DNA from: Rhizophagus clarus
Lineage: Eukaryota; Glomeromycota; Glomeromycetes; Glomerales; Glomeraceae
Assembly: GCA_015698045.1 (NCBI GenBank)
Contig: BLAL01000043.1
Span: 1,116,001 to 1,180,000 of the forward strand
Length of the DNA: 64,000 nucleotides
Direction of reading: 5' to 3'
Of the stretch, positions 23,438-33,542 are shown one piece after another (positions within the stretch are counted from its first letter, which is position 1; every line of letters starts with the position of its first letter). The notes under the pieces are model-generated. The model searched no databases. It was not told where the DNA came from and saw nothing but the letters and a program-made list of their open reading frames with translations. The position numbers were made by a program, and so were the translations under genes.

Positions 23438-23626
23438 TTTTTTTTTTTTTACTGGTAAACGATTCAAACTTTATTTGAAATAGGATTTTAAGGTAAATGT
23501 TGGAAAACTGATTAGGTCTTATAGCCTGTAAAGAAACTATATACAACTGCAATTCTAGTTTACCCTAACTAATAAGAAATTTCTAGGAATTAATTATCTG
23601 TTAAACCAGGTTAGATGATAAATAAA
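23438..23626 (-). mobile_element. short poly(A) retroposon, copy 1
   Basis: On the minus strand it runs from TAACCTGGTTTAACAG to CAAATAAAGTTTGAATCG and ends in ACCAGT plus poly(A), with an AATAAA signal shortly before the tail. Other copies lie at 31684-31858, 31858-31924 (5'-truncated) and 31925-32098. It carries no reading frame, so it is a SINE or the 3' end of a longer element. Confidence 0.65.
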
Positions 23627-24104
23627 AGAAAGAAAAAAAATACTACTCATTTAGAAACTGGACAATATGAAGAAAATAATCTAGAGTTAATAAATAAAAT
23701 AAAAATAAAAATAAATAAAATTATTATAACTAAGTTCTTTCTATCTAACTAGGTTTACATATACTATAAAATCTGATATATTTCTCCAAAAGTATATGTT
23801 ATCATTTAATCCACCCAAATTTACATATTTATTAATTTGATTAGTCAATACTATTTTTTTCTGATTTTATCATAACTTCTCATCTTTTTCATTTTTTGGT
23901 TATCCTTTTTTCTTTTTCCTTTTTTTTTCATTTTTTCACAACGTGGTTTCTATATCGTTTTATGTAATATACCAAACACAAATTCTAAAAAATTTTTTTC
24001 TTATTTCTATGATTTTCTTTGTTTGATTTCCAATATTAGTTTTAATTAGATTTGTTAATTCCGATGGAAGATTCCTTTGATTATATTACATATAGCATAA
24101 CTAT
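23627..24104. other. AT-rich intergenic
   Basis: No gene recognised; T-rich runs near 23890-23940. It leads into a segment that is duplicated at 32.1 kb. Confidence 0.5.
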
Positions 24105-24291
24105 ATAATATTATAAAACGTAGAGACGATTTTCATGTTGTGGATTTCTTAAATTCGTTAAGCGATTCCAAATTTAATCAAAATTAATATGGATGTTTGA
24201 TGATCAGATATAACAAATTAATTGAGAATTGAATATATTTGGAAAAGTATGATCACATCAAACGCTATCAAATCATTAATATTAATTATCG
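24105..24291. repeat. duplicated block A, copy 1
   Basis: Nearly identical to 32112-32297 (shared words such as TCATGTTGTGGATTTCTTAA and ATGTTTGATGATCAGATA). In the second copy it is followed directly by the sequence found here only at 29108 onward. The DNA between 24292 and about 29101 is therefore an insertion, or material lost from copy 2. Confidence 0.8.
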
Positions 24292-24401
24292 TGCTCCGCT
24301 GTATGATGTTGATGATTTGTAATTTAATTATTTTTTATGCGTAAGTTTAATAATTACAATAAACTATATTTAAGCTATAAACAATACATGTGTTATAATT
24401 A

Positions 24402-25986
24402 TTAATTATGGCTATTAGGATTATTATTGAAAATAATAACAGAATTGATAAAAACTTTATCAGCTGTTAATTTCGAAACTAATTCTTCCAAATTTTGACT
24501 TTTATTTTCTTGAATTTCATTTAAATCTTTTAATGGCCTTCTTGTAACTTTAATATTACTGTTTGCCGAATTAATAACTTCACGATTATCTAGAAAAAGT
24601 TCAATTTTGTTAAATTGATTATCAAAAAATAGAATAAAATTTTAGAATATTACCATTAAGCAATGATTTTGCAACAACGAAATTGTCTGTTGATAAAGTT
24701 GATTGTTCCATTGATTCTTCTATAGAAGAAAATTAGAATGCAGGTCATTTATTAATGATTAAAAATTTCAAATTCTTACCTGATCGAATATTATTTTTAT
24801 TAAAACCAAATGCTTCAACAAGGTTAAAAGCATTATTTCGTTGAATTTCAGTTTCTGGACGCTCATATCTAGCAAGCCCTTGCTCAGACTTATGTCGTGT
24901 ACTTGCCATACATTCAGAATTTGAAAATCCTCGTCGCTTTAATATTTGTACTAGCGTTTTCCGACCTGAATGGTTACTAATTTTGCGATCATCCATGTTA
25001 ATTCTGGTTAAGGTAACAATTTTTTTCATAAAGGATTTAATTTCTTTTTCAGACACATGTTGCTTATGATACCATTGTCCATTAAATTCAACTGTATAAT
25101 ATGAAATAAAAAATAATAAAAATTTTGACATTAGATTTGTCAAAAAAAAAAAAAAATTTTAATATTTACCTTCACTAATATTGCATGGCTTTAAATAAAA
25201 ATGTGGATCAGCTTGGGTTGGACGTTTGGTAAAATAATTTTCATACATTTCAATGATACTAGGTATTTCGGGAATGTATAACTTATCACCTTAAGATTCA
25301 ATATTATTGGCACCGCGTTGATTAGTTTTTGATTTGTAAATTATAACATCAAATCCACCATATTTGTCTTTTCTTCGTATAAAATTTTGAAGCTGCAAAT
25401 TGAAATGTTCTCCTCCCCTTAACCCTAAAAAAATAGCATTAAAAAAAAAGATCCTATATAATAAACTCGCAGGATCATTGCCAGACATTGCTGGATGATC
25501 AAGAATCTGAAGAAGATCATCTTCAGTAAATCCATCAGCACCGTTACGCTCCCCACGACCTTGACTCACAAGACTCTTAACTTTACCATTCAAAATCTGC
25601 CATAATTTGTAATATTGATCTTTATCCATAATGTTGATAGGTTTTGAAAGGACAGACTTATTATTCAAATGTCTATTTATTGCAAACATGCAACTATTAA
25701 CTGAAGAAACATGATATTCAGAACCATCTTTTTTTCTCATTGCATGAACAAATCTACAAAGCTGATCCTCTAATTCTTCTTTTGTATCAACTTCCTCAAT
25801 CAATCCTTGATAATTAACATCTGTTCTAAATTTTTCTAAAGCTCGTATCCAATTTGAAGTTGAATAATCAGTATTTTTACATCGGCTACTATCAATAAGA
25901 TTACGAAGCTCATCATCAGTAGGCTTTTTATAAGTAAAGTTCACCTTTAATTTCTTACAAGGTCGTTTATCTTTGTTATCTTGCAT
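24402..25986 (-). pseudogene. Crypton/ZMYM-like tyrosine recombinase, four exons, one in-frame stop
   Basis: Exons 25986-25170, 25091-24780, 24719-24654 and 24589-24402 have consistent GT-AG borders and phases and give about 461 residues. The N-terminal half (LRNLIDSSRCKNTDYSTSNW, SSVNSCMFAINRHL) matches the core-binding part of the DUF3504 group related to Crypton recombinases and vertebrate ZMYM/KIAA1958 proteins. The catalytic part shows LGLRGGEHF (first Arg), ISNHSGRKT (His-x-x-Arg) and ARYERP (Tyr nucleophile). It is broken by one TAA at 25293-25291, between NIES and GDKLYIPEIP; the frame continues intact on both sides. The ATG at 25986 is the first in frame. Tyrosine recombinases cut and rejoin DNA through the Tyr. 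Apart from the stop all visible catalytic residues remain, so it is a recent pseudogene or a single-base variant. Confidence 0.8.
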
Positions 25987-26329
25987 CTTTAAAATATTAA
26001 TAGAAAGGTTTTGTGTAAAAAAGAGAGTCAGAAATGGAGAGAAATGAAATTGGATAAAGAAAAAAAATGATAAAAGCTTAATTTATGAGTTTAATTCGAG
26101 TTTAATTAAAAGTTTAAATAAAACATCATAATGTCACACTAAAGTTGCCTGCCGAAACTCCTTTGGCCCAATGCCGAAAGTCGAAACTCCTTACATAGTG
26201 CCAAAACGCCGAAACGCCGAAATGCCGAAACTGCCGAAACTGCCGAAACTGTTTCGGCATTTCGGCATTTCGCCATAGTTTCGGCATAGCTGATACTAAT
26301 AATCAATAATGTTTCGGCATAGTTTCGCG

Positions 26330-26800
26330 TAAGAACCTACAAGAAAAAGAAAAAAATATTCTTAAAACGTAACTAAAAAAATAAACAAATAAAAAGAAAC
26401 TTCCTCATTACCTTTCACTCAAAGACCAGTTCGTATAATTCGTCCGGCAATATCTACAAGAAAAGAAAAAATTAACATTAAAAACATTATTAAAAAAATA
26501 CGAATCTTCCTCCATTTACCTTTTCAAAGACCGGTTCGTGTATACCAATACGTCTGGCGTTCCTACAATAAAAGAAAAAAAAGTAACGTTAGTAACGTTA
26601 CTAAAGAAAAACACGAAACTCCCCCTTCTTCATTACCTTTCATTAATGTCCAGTTCGTATATAGTAATACGTCCGGCGCTCCTACAATAAAAGAAAAAAA
26701 GTAACATTAATAAATGTTACTAAAAAAAAAATAAACTCGAAACTCCCCTTCCCAATTTACCTTTCACTAAAGTCCGGTTCGTGTATAAGTATCCCCTATT
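26330..26800 (-). repeat. splice-framed cassette array B (left part)
   Basis: On the minus strand, units of about 110 bases: TTTTCTTTTATTGTAG, a 42-43 base cassette with CCGGACG and CGAACTGG or CGAACCGG, then GTAATGAAG or GTAAATGG. Examples: 26412-26453 and 26520-26562. Spacers contain AACGTTAGTAACGTTA hairpins. One further cassette lies at the other end of the element (about 28610-28652), so the array may once have been continuous across the satellite. Confidence 0.7.
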
Positions 26801-26999
26801 AATACCTCCACTATACTTCTCCGCGAATTAATTACGGTTTCGGCATTACATCTGTAAAAATACGCCGTAATTAATTTCGGCATGGAATTTTTTTTTGACG
26901 TAATGCCGTATTAGCCGTATTGTATTTTTACAGACGTAATTTGCCGAAATGCCAAATTATGTCGAAATCGGATTATTGCGATAAAAAAACACTTCTTCA

Positions 27000-28480
27000 G
27001 CTCGTTTATTAGTTTTAATAAAAAAAAAACGATTTCTCTTTAATCGTTTTAATAAAAAAAACGGAAAAAAACGATTACTTATTAATCGTTTTAATAAAAA
27101 AAACGGGAATAAACGATTACTTATTAATCGTTTAATAAAAAAACGATTTTAACTTTTTTTTAATTCGTTAATTCGTTTAATAAAAAAAACATTTTGTAAC
27201 GTTTTTTTTTTAGTCATTTAAAAAAATGCCTTTTAACGTTTTTTTTTAATTCGTTTAAAAAACTTTTTTTTAACTGTTTGAAAAAAAAAAACGATTTTTA
27301 ACGTTTTTTTTAAAATCGTTTAACGTTTTTTATAAAAAAAAACGATTTTTAACGTCTTTTTTAAATCGTTTAAATAAAAAAGACGATTTTGACGTTTTGT
27401 TTTTAAAAATTGTTTTAATAAAAAACGATTTTAGCGGGTTTTCCCCTAAATCGTTTAATAAAAACGTTTTTTTCCCTAAATTTTTTAATAAAAAAAAAAC
27501 GATTTAACGTTTTTTCTAAATCGTTTAATTAAAAAACGATTTTAATTTCTTTTAAATCGTTAATAAAAAAAATGATTCCGGCGTTTTTTTAAGCGTTTTT
27601 TTTTTAAGTTAAACGTTTAAAAAAGCGGTTTTTTTTAAGTTAAACGCTTAAAAAAAGCGTTTTTTTTTTAAGTCTAAAACGCTTAAAAAAAGCGTTTTTT
27701 TTCAAGTCTAAAACGTTTTTTTTTGTCATTTAAAAAAAAACGATTTTTAACGTTTTTTTTAAATCATTTAATAAAAAAAAAAAACGATTTTAACGTTTTT
27801 TTAAATCTTTAATAAAAAAACGATTATCGGTTGCCATTTTTTTTTATAAAAAAGAGCGCCTTTTTTAGATCGTTTAATAAAAAAAACGATTATTAACGTT
27901 TTCTTAAAATCGTTTAACGTTTTTTTATAAAAAAAAAACGATTTTTAACGTCTTTTTTAAATCGTTTAAATAAAAAAGACGATTTTGACGGTTTGTTTTT
28001 AAAAATTGGTTTAATAAAAAATGATTTTAGCAGGTTTTCCCCTAAATCGTTTAATAAAAACGTTTTTTTCCCTTAATTTTTTAATAAAAAAAAACGATTT
28101 AACGTTTTTTCTATATCGTTTAATTAAAAAACGATTTTAATTTCTTTTTTAAATCGTTAATAAAAAAAATGATTCCGGCGTTTTTTTAAGCGTTTTTTTT
28201 TTAAGTTAAAAAAAGCGTTTTTTTTAAGTTTAAAACGCTTAAAAAAGCGTTTTTTTTTTAAGTTTAAAACACTTAGATCGTTTTTTTTTTTTATTAAAAC
28301 GATTTAAGCGTTTAATTTTAAAAAAAAACGCTTTTTTAAGATAAAAAAAAAAGTTTCAAAATCGTTTTAGCAAAAAAAAAAAAAGGATCAAAAATCGTTT
28401 TAATAAAAATCGTTTAATAAAAAAACGATTTAACGTTTTTTTTTAAAAATCATTTAATAAAAAAAATGATTTTTAATATA
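27000..28480. repeat. AACGATTT/AAATCGTT satellite
   Basis: Dense alternation of AAAAACGATTTTAACGTT and AAATCGTTTAATAAAAA gives many overlapping hairpins. A longer segment near 27318-27700 is repeated at about 27907-28260 (offset near 590 bases; shared landmarks GGTTTTCCCCTAAATCGTTT and AATGATTCCGGCGTTTTTTT). Later units shift to AAGCGTTTTTTTTTAAG. No coding capacity. Confidence 0.8.
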
Positions 28481-28960
28481 ATCAATCAACTGTCGAAATG
28501 CATTACGTCTGTCGAAATGCATTGCGGCTGTCGAAATTCTGCCGAAATAATTACGGTTACGTCAATTAGGATTCGGCACAGCTGCATCTAATTCGCGGAA
28601 AAGTATAACCTCCACTCAAAAGTCCGGTTCGTAATTTCGTCCGGCGTTCCTACAGAAAAAAGAAAGAAACGTTAGAAACGTTTCTTTATTTGCCAACTTG
28701 CTTCATGTGTAAGTCCAGTCCGGCATCCTAAAAATAAAAGATTTGGATCTAATCTGTGAACCGCAGATGCCGAAACTATATGTATATCATATGATATACT
28801 ACGCCGAAATGCCGAAACAGTTTCGGCAGTTTCGGCAGTTTCGGCATTTCGGCATTTTTAGGTGCTTGCCGAAACCTAGTTTCGGCAGTTTCGGCAGTTT
28901 CGGCATGCCGAAACTCCCTAATTTCGGCAAGCAACCTTATGTCACACGATAATATCATTA

Positions 28961-29101
28961 TTGTGCTTGCGTTGATAAATATAAAATTATTAACCAATGC
29001 TGCATTCTGATTGGACAGATTTGGCCACTACGTGGCCAAATCCTTACCAATCATCTGCTAGCATTGGTTAATAATTGTAATATTAATCGCTACAAGCACT
29101 A
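28961..29101. mobile_element. 141-bp fold-back element
   Basis: TTGTGCTTGCG...ATTATTAACCAATGCT at the left is inverted as AGCATTGGTTAATAAT...CTACAAGCACTA at the right. The centre holds TTTGGCCA and TGGCCAAA arms separated by five bases, and GATTGG/CCAATC. It is the right-hand boundary of the block absent from the paralogous region. No clear target duplication. Confidence 0.65.
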
Positions 29102-29379
29102 TAATTTATAATTATTAAAAATACGACACTTAAGAATGGGAATGATCAATCAGGTATTATTTTTAGACTAATAAAGTAATAACTCACATATCACCTAATT
29201 GCATGATATTGATGTACCCGATCCTAGTATTTTAATAGTCAATTCCGATAAAACACAATGTCAATCTTTCTATACCATGTTACATAATATATTCTATGTT
29301 TATTTTCTACTATTTATTTACAGAATTCATCCTTTTTCAGAATCTAGTAATGAGATATAAGGGTATTCAGCACGGGAAC

Positions 29380-29400
29380 AACTATATAAATATTACCGAG
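29380..29400 (+). promoter_or_regulatory. TATA-like element of membrane-protein gene 1
   Basis: CAACTATATAAATATTACCG lies about 110-130 bases before the ATG and is preserved in the second copy at 32567-32585. That makes it the best TATA candidate. Confidence 0.4.
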
Positions 29401-29508
29401 TTTTTATTGTATTTTATATTTATCAATATTCGTGTCTTCTTTATTTTTTTTTTAGAAACTTCTTCATATACAAAAAATAAAAGATATAAAATAAATTACA
29501 CATAAATT

Positions 29509-30414
29509 ATGACTAATCTTTGTGAAAAATTTTCCAAAATTTCTAATTATTCAAGTGAGGAGGTGCTTTGTTGTGAACAAGAAAATGAAAATGGAAGCGG
29601 TTGTAAGGTTTCAAATGATAATAATTGCGTTGATAAATATCTTCTGGCTCAGTGTCGTAAAATAAGTGATTTAGGGAAAGCTTGTGAGAGGGATGATGGA
29701 TCTGGGGATAAAGAATTAACTGATAAAATTTGTAAGGATGCTAATAATGATAAATGGCTCTGTTTAGCAACTAATGATACGCGAAACAATGATAACAATC
29801 CTGATTGGGATGCTCAGCGGAACTGGGTAATCACTGGACGGTTGTTAAGATATGATAAATACCAACCTGAACCTTCTCGTAATAGTTTAGTTGATTCTCC
29901 AATTTCTTGCGGAGCCTGTTGTAATAGTACAGATTGTGTTCATATGAGTAATGGCAATTATAAAGGCAGTTGCTTAAATGCAGATGGTTTTAATAAGTGG
30001 TGTCAAAGCAGTGACGGTAATTGGACGGTAGCGAGGGTAAAGTGTCCAGACATGTTTCAGTTAGGGAACCAGACTTGTGAAGTGGTTCCTTTTTCAAGTG
30101 ATAATCCTATATTGAGAACAATAAGTTATCAAGCCGATTTGTGTGATGGCTTTCTTAGTAATAGTAATAGGGGGCTAACTATTGATGGAAAGGCCTTGAT
30201 TATCACTTCTGTTGCTATTTTTATTCTTGGTGCTTTTGTGGTAAAAACAAACTGGAAATGGCTTTTGAAGAAATGGAGAAAATTTAGAGGGAAGAAAGAA
30301 GTGAATGATGAAAATGTTCCCTCGGAACAAGGGTCGGAAATAGAATCAACTGAATATCTTCAATCAAATAATGATAGTGTATTTGAAAAAGCGAAACAAG
30401 TAGGGAAGGCTTAA
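29509..30414 (+). CDS. cysteine-rich single-pass membrane protein, copy 1
   Basis: 301 residues, one exon. Residues 1 to about 225 are Cys-rich (EVLCCEQ, SCGACCNSTDC, GSCLNADGFNKWCQ, VKCPDMFQLGNQTCE) with several N-x-S/T sites, suggesting a disulphide-bonded, glycosylated outer domain. A transmembrane helix follows (ALIITSVAIFILGAFVV), then a basic KKWRKFRGKK stretch and an acidic/serine tail of about 45 residues, presumably cytoplasmic. No N-terminal signal peptide is seen at MTNLCEKF, so the single helix would have to act as a reverse anchor, or an upstream exon is missing. I do not recognise the family; a surface receptor or wall-associated role is only inference. Paralogue at 32688-33542. 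Confidence 0.8.
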   Translation: MTNLCEKFSKISNYSSEEVLCCEQENENGSGCKVSNDNNCVDKYLLAQCRKISDLGKACERDDGSGDKELTDKICKDANNDKWLCLATNDTRNNDNNPDWDAQRNWVITGRLLRYDKYQPEPSRNSLVDSPISCGACCNSTDCVHMSNGNYKGSCLNADGFNKWCQSSDGNWTVARVKCPDMFQLGNQTCEVVPFSSDNPILRTISYQADLCDGFLSNSNRGLTIDGKALIITSVAIFILGAFVVKTNWKWLLKKWRKFRGKKEVNDENVPSEQGSEIESTEYLQSNNDSVFEKAKQVGKA

Positions 30415-30959
30415 CCGATTAGTAAGTTTTCAAAAAAAAGGAGTCTCCCATCAGTAAGTTTATCAGGTAAAATTCATAATATAGAAAGGACCCTTGGAGA
30501 GTCAATTCCACCGGTGAGGACTCCCTATTGAAAAAAAAATTAAGGAATCCCTAGGATCGGAAAGAATCCTAAGGGTTCTTGTTTATTATTATTCAACAGT
30601 TATTGTTTATTATCATTTATCATTTAATAATAAATTTTTTATTATAATATCTATTCTTAATGCAATTTACTACATATACTATTAATACATATTCAATAAA
30701 ACACGAATTCAGACCCACAAATATAATCATATTATCATATTAAGAACCACTACTCGTAATTTCAGTTAAACGTTATCCAAATGGAAATGGAATTTAGCAA
30801 AAAGTTAATATTTTCTAACAAAAGAACGAACGAAGATACTCCAATTGACAGAAACATTTGAAGACGGTATAAATAAAGCGCTTAGAAAAAATAATAAGAT
30901 GAAATGTTAATAAGCGTTCGTTAGGAACTAATTCGAACATTCCCATACTGGTGAACATT
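30415..30959. other. 3' flank of membrane-protein gene 1
   Basis: No further gene. It has an inverted GGAGTCTCC/GGACTCC theme at 30440-30525 and AATAAA-type words at 30630-30700 that may serve polyadenylation. Conserved with 34165-34700. Confidence 0.5.
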
Positions 30960-31683
30960 TTATTAAATACTTAAAAGCACTCCCTTACCGAAATAATTGA
31001 TGACTCATAAGGCTTGGTCTTACGGGTCTTAAAACCTATTCCATTTCTTTCATGTAAATCGATTGAGTTTCTGCAGTGAAGAATTTCTAGAATTTTTTTT
31101 TTTCCGTTCTCTAACTTAAAAAAAAAAAATATCAACATTTCTTGCTTATTTCTCTTCTTTAATAATCCGAAACAGATCATAAAGAATGATTCATCCACCA
31201 CTCTTGAATACTCACGCGCCCAAGATTAAAGGAACTGATCATCTTTAAAAAAACATGTTAGAAACGTTTTGTTAAAGTTCATTTAAAAAATATGAAACTA
31301 CCTCTGAATTTCCATGTGTCAAAAGGTCCTGTCAACTAAAAAAAAAAATCAAAATGTTAGTTTTCGATAAATTTAACAAAAAAAAAGTTAAGATTAAAAA
31401 AAGATATATATATTTTTTACTTGCTGATATCAAAACCCGTGTTTCCAAAGTTCTGATCGTATTAGACGTCTAAAAAAGGAAAAAACGAAACCTTATTACC
31501 GTTTCGTTAAAAAAATTAGTTTAATGTAATAATAAAACCCCTTACTAAATTTCCTATGCATCATCAAAATATTTGATGAACCGGTCATCTACAAAGTGAT
31601 CATTTCGTTAAAAGAATTAATACAATGTAAAAAAAGTCGAATTTTCTATCTACGTGTCGTCTACAAAAACATCATCAAAATTT
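30960..31683 (-). repeat. splice-framed cassette array C, copy 1
   Basis: On the minus strand, TTTTTTTAG or TTTTGTAG is followed by a short cassette and GTAAG/GTAGT. Example: 31302-31335, 34 bases, ending CAGAG then GTAGTT. Units contain GAAACG/CGTTTC spacers. It lies downstream of and antisense to the membrane-protein gene, and is repeated in the duplicate at 34.7 kb. Confidence 0.65.
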
Positions 31684-32098
31684 TAGAAGCATCAAATTTT
31701 ATTTAAAATAAGATTTTAAGGTACATGTTGGAAAACTGATTAGGTCTTATAGCTTATAAAGAAACTATATACGACTACTATTCTAGTTTATCCTAACTAA
31801 TAAAAAATTTCTAAGAAATTAATTATCTGTTAAACCAGGTCAGAAATATTGCATAGATTTTTTTTTTTTTTTTTTTTTACTGTTAAACAATTCAAATTTT
31901 ATTCAAAAATATTACATATACTAGTTTTTTTTTTTTTACTGGTAAACAAAAAATTTATTGGGAGAAATACTATATTGGATTTGGTACATGTTGGTGAACT
32001 GACTAGGCCTCTAGCCTGAAAGCTAATATAACTACAATTCTAGTTAACCTACCTAACAAAAATTTCCTAAGAAAAAATTGTCCGTTAAACCAGGTTAG
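31684..32098 (-). mobile_element. cluster of three short retroposon copies
   Basis: Three further copies of the 23438-23626 retroposon stand in series: 31684-31858, a 5'-truncated one at 31858-31924, and 31925-32098. The last is flanked by an 18-base near-perfect direct repeat AAATATTACATATACTAG (31907-31924; one difference at 32099-32116). This is the size expected of target-primed retroposition. Poly(A) is on the minus strand. Confidence 0.75.
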
Positions 32099-32111
32099 AA
32101 ATATTATATAT

Positions 32112-32297
32112 ACTAGTTTAACTATAATATTATAAAACGTAGGACGATTTCATGTTGTGGATTTCTTAAATTGGTTATGTTAAGCAATTCCAAATTTAAT
32201 ATGGATGTTTGATGATCAGATATAACAAATTAATTAAGAATTGAATATATTTGGAAAAGTATGATCACATCAAACGCTATCAAACGCTAATAATTAA
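32112..32297. repeat. duplicated block A, copy 2
   Basis: Copy of 24105-24291, here directly joined to the upstream region of the membrane-protein gene. It represents the state without the 24.3-29.1 kb insertion. Confidence 0.8.
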
Positions 32298-32687
32298 TAT
32301 TAATTATTAAAAATACGACACTTAAGAATGGAAATGATCAATCAGGTATCAATAACTCACATATCACCTAATTGCGTGATATTGATGTACCCGAGCCTAG
32401 TATTTTAATAGTCAATTCCAATAAAACACAATGTCAATCTTTCTATATATACCATGTTGCATATTATATTCTGTTTTATTTTCTGCTATTTATTTACAGA
32501 ATTAATCCTTTCTCAGATATCTAGTAATGAGATATAAGGTATTCAGAACGGGATCAACTATATAAATATTACCGAGGTTTTTATATTCGTGTCTTTATTT
32601 TTTTTAAAAAAACTTTTTCATATGCAGTAAATATAACATACAAAATATACAAAAAATAAAAGATATAAAATAAATTACACATAAATT

Positions 32688-33542
32688 ATGACTAATCTTT
32701 GTGAAGGATTCTCTAAAATTTCTAATTATTCAAGTAAGGAGGTGTTTTGTTGTGATCAGGAAAATGAAAATGGAAGTGGTTGTAAGGTTTCAGCTGATAA
32801 TAATTGCACTGATAATTTTCTTCTGGCTCAGTGTCGTAAAATAAGTGATTTAGGAAAAGCTTGTGAGAGGGATGATAAATTTGTTGATAAAGAATTAACT
32901 AATAAAATTTGTAAGGTTGCTAATAATGATAAATGGCTCTGTTTAGCAACTAATGATACGCGAAACAATGTTAACAATCCTGATTGGGATGCTCAGCGGA
33001 ACTGGGTAATCACTGGACGGTTGTTAAGATATGATAAATACCAACCTTCACCTTCTCGTAATAGTTTAGTTGATTCTCCAATTTCTTGCGGAGCCTGTTG
33101 TAATAGTACAGATTGTGTTCATATGAGTAATGGCAATTATAAAGGCAGTTGCTTAAATGCAGATGGTTTTAATAAGTGGTGTCAAGGCAGTGACGGTAAT
33201 TGGACGGTAGCGAGGGTAAAGTGTCCAGACATGTTTCAGTTAGGGAACCAGTCTTGTGAAGTGGTTCCTTTTTCAAGTGATAATCCTATATTGAGAACAA
33301 TAAGTTATCAAGCCGATTTGTGTGATGGCTTTCTTAGTAATAGTAATAGGGGGCTAACTATTGATGGAAAGGCCTTGATTGTCACTTCTGTTGTTATTTT
33401 TGTTCTTGGTGCTTTTGTGGTAAAAAAAATCTGGAAATGGATTTGGAAGAAATGGAGAAAATTTAGAGGGAAGAAAGAGGTGAATGATGAAAAAATTCCC
33501 TCGGAACAAGGGTCGGTAATCAGTGATGGCCTTCTGGACTAA
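32688..33542 (+). CDS. cysteine-rich single-pass membrane protein, copy 2, truncated by an insertion
   Basis: 284 residues. Near-identical to copy 1 over about residues 110-235 (SCGACCNSTDC, GSCLNADGFNKWCQ), more diverged in the first 110 residues and in the membrane helix (ALIVTSVVIFVLGAFVV). The frame runs into a hAT-like insertion at 33521, so the native acidic tail (IESTEYLQSNN in copy 1) is replaced by a few element-encoded residues ending GLLD. The outer domain and helix remain complete, so a product with a shortened cytoplasmic tail is possible. The displaced original tail lies beyond the element at 34106. It keeps the same ATG context and TATA-like element as copy 1. Family unknown. 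Confidence 0.75.
   Translation: MTNLCEGFSKISNYSSKEVFCCDQENENGSGCKVSADNNCTDNFLLAQCRKISDLGKACERDDKFVDKELTNKICKVANNDKWLCLATNDTRNNVNNPDWDAQRNWVITGRLLRYDKYQPSPSRNSLVDSPISCGACCNSTDCVHMSNGNYKGSCLNADGFNKWCQGSDGNWTVARVKCPDMFQLGNQSCEVVPFSSDNPILRTISYQADLCDGFLSNSNRGLTIDGKALIVTSVVIFVLGAFVVKKIWKWIWKKWRKFRGKKEVNDEKIPSEQGSVISDGLLD

Larger units (their letters stand above)
26140..28939. mobile_element. 2.8-kb hAT-like non-autonomous element
   Basis: Flanked by a perfect 8-bp direct repeat TGTCACAC (26132-26139 and 28940-28947). Its ends are TAAAGTTGCCTGCCGAAA and the complement of TAAGGTTGCTTGCCGAAA. Both sides are dense in GCCGAAA/TTTCGGC words in both orientations, like the subterminal transposase-binding repeats of hAT elements. 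There is no transposase inside. The interior is splice-framed cassettes plus a large AT-rich satellite. The 349-bp element at 43548-43896 has the same ends and the same motif. Confidence 0.88.
29108..31683. repeat. segmental duplication, copy 1
   Basis: Collinear with about 32310-35430 (after removing the insertion at 33521-34097): the same upstream region, membrane-protein gene, 3' flank and cassette array. The two copies lie head to tail. Confidence 0.85.

Noticed and set aside
29296-29505. Hydrophobic 69-codon reading in frame just upstream of the membrane-protein ATG, a possible signal peptide exon
   Set aside because: A stop separates it from the ATG, no intron borders join them, and the duplicate copy has stops throughout the same stretch.
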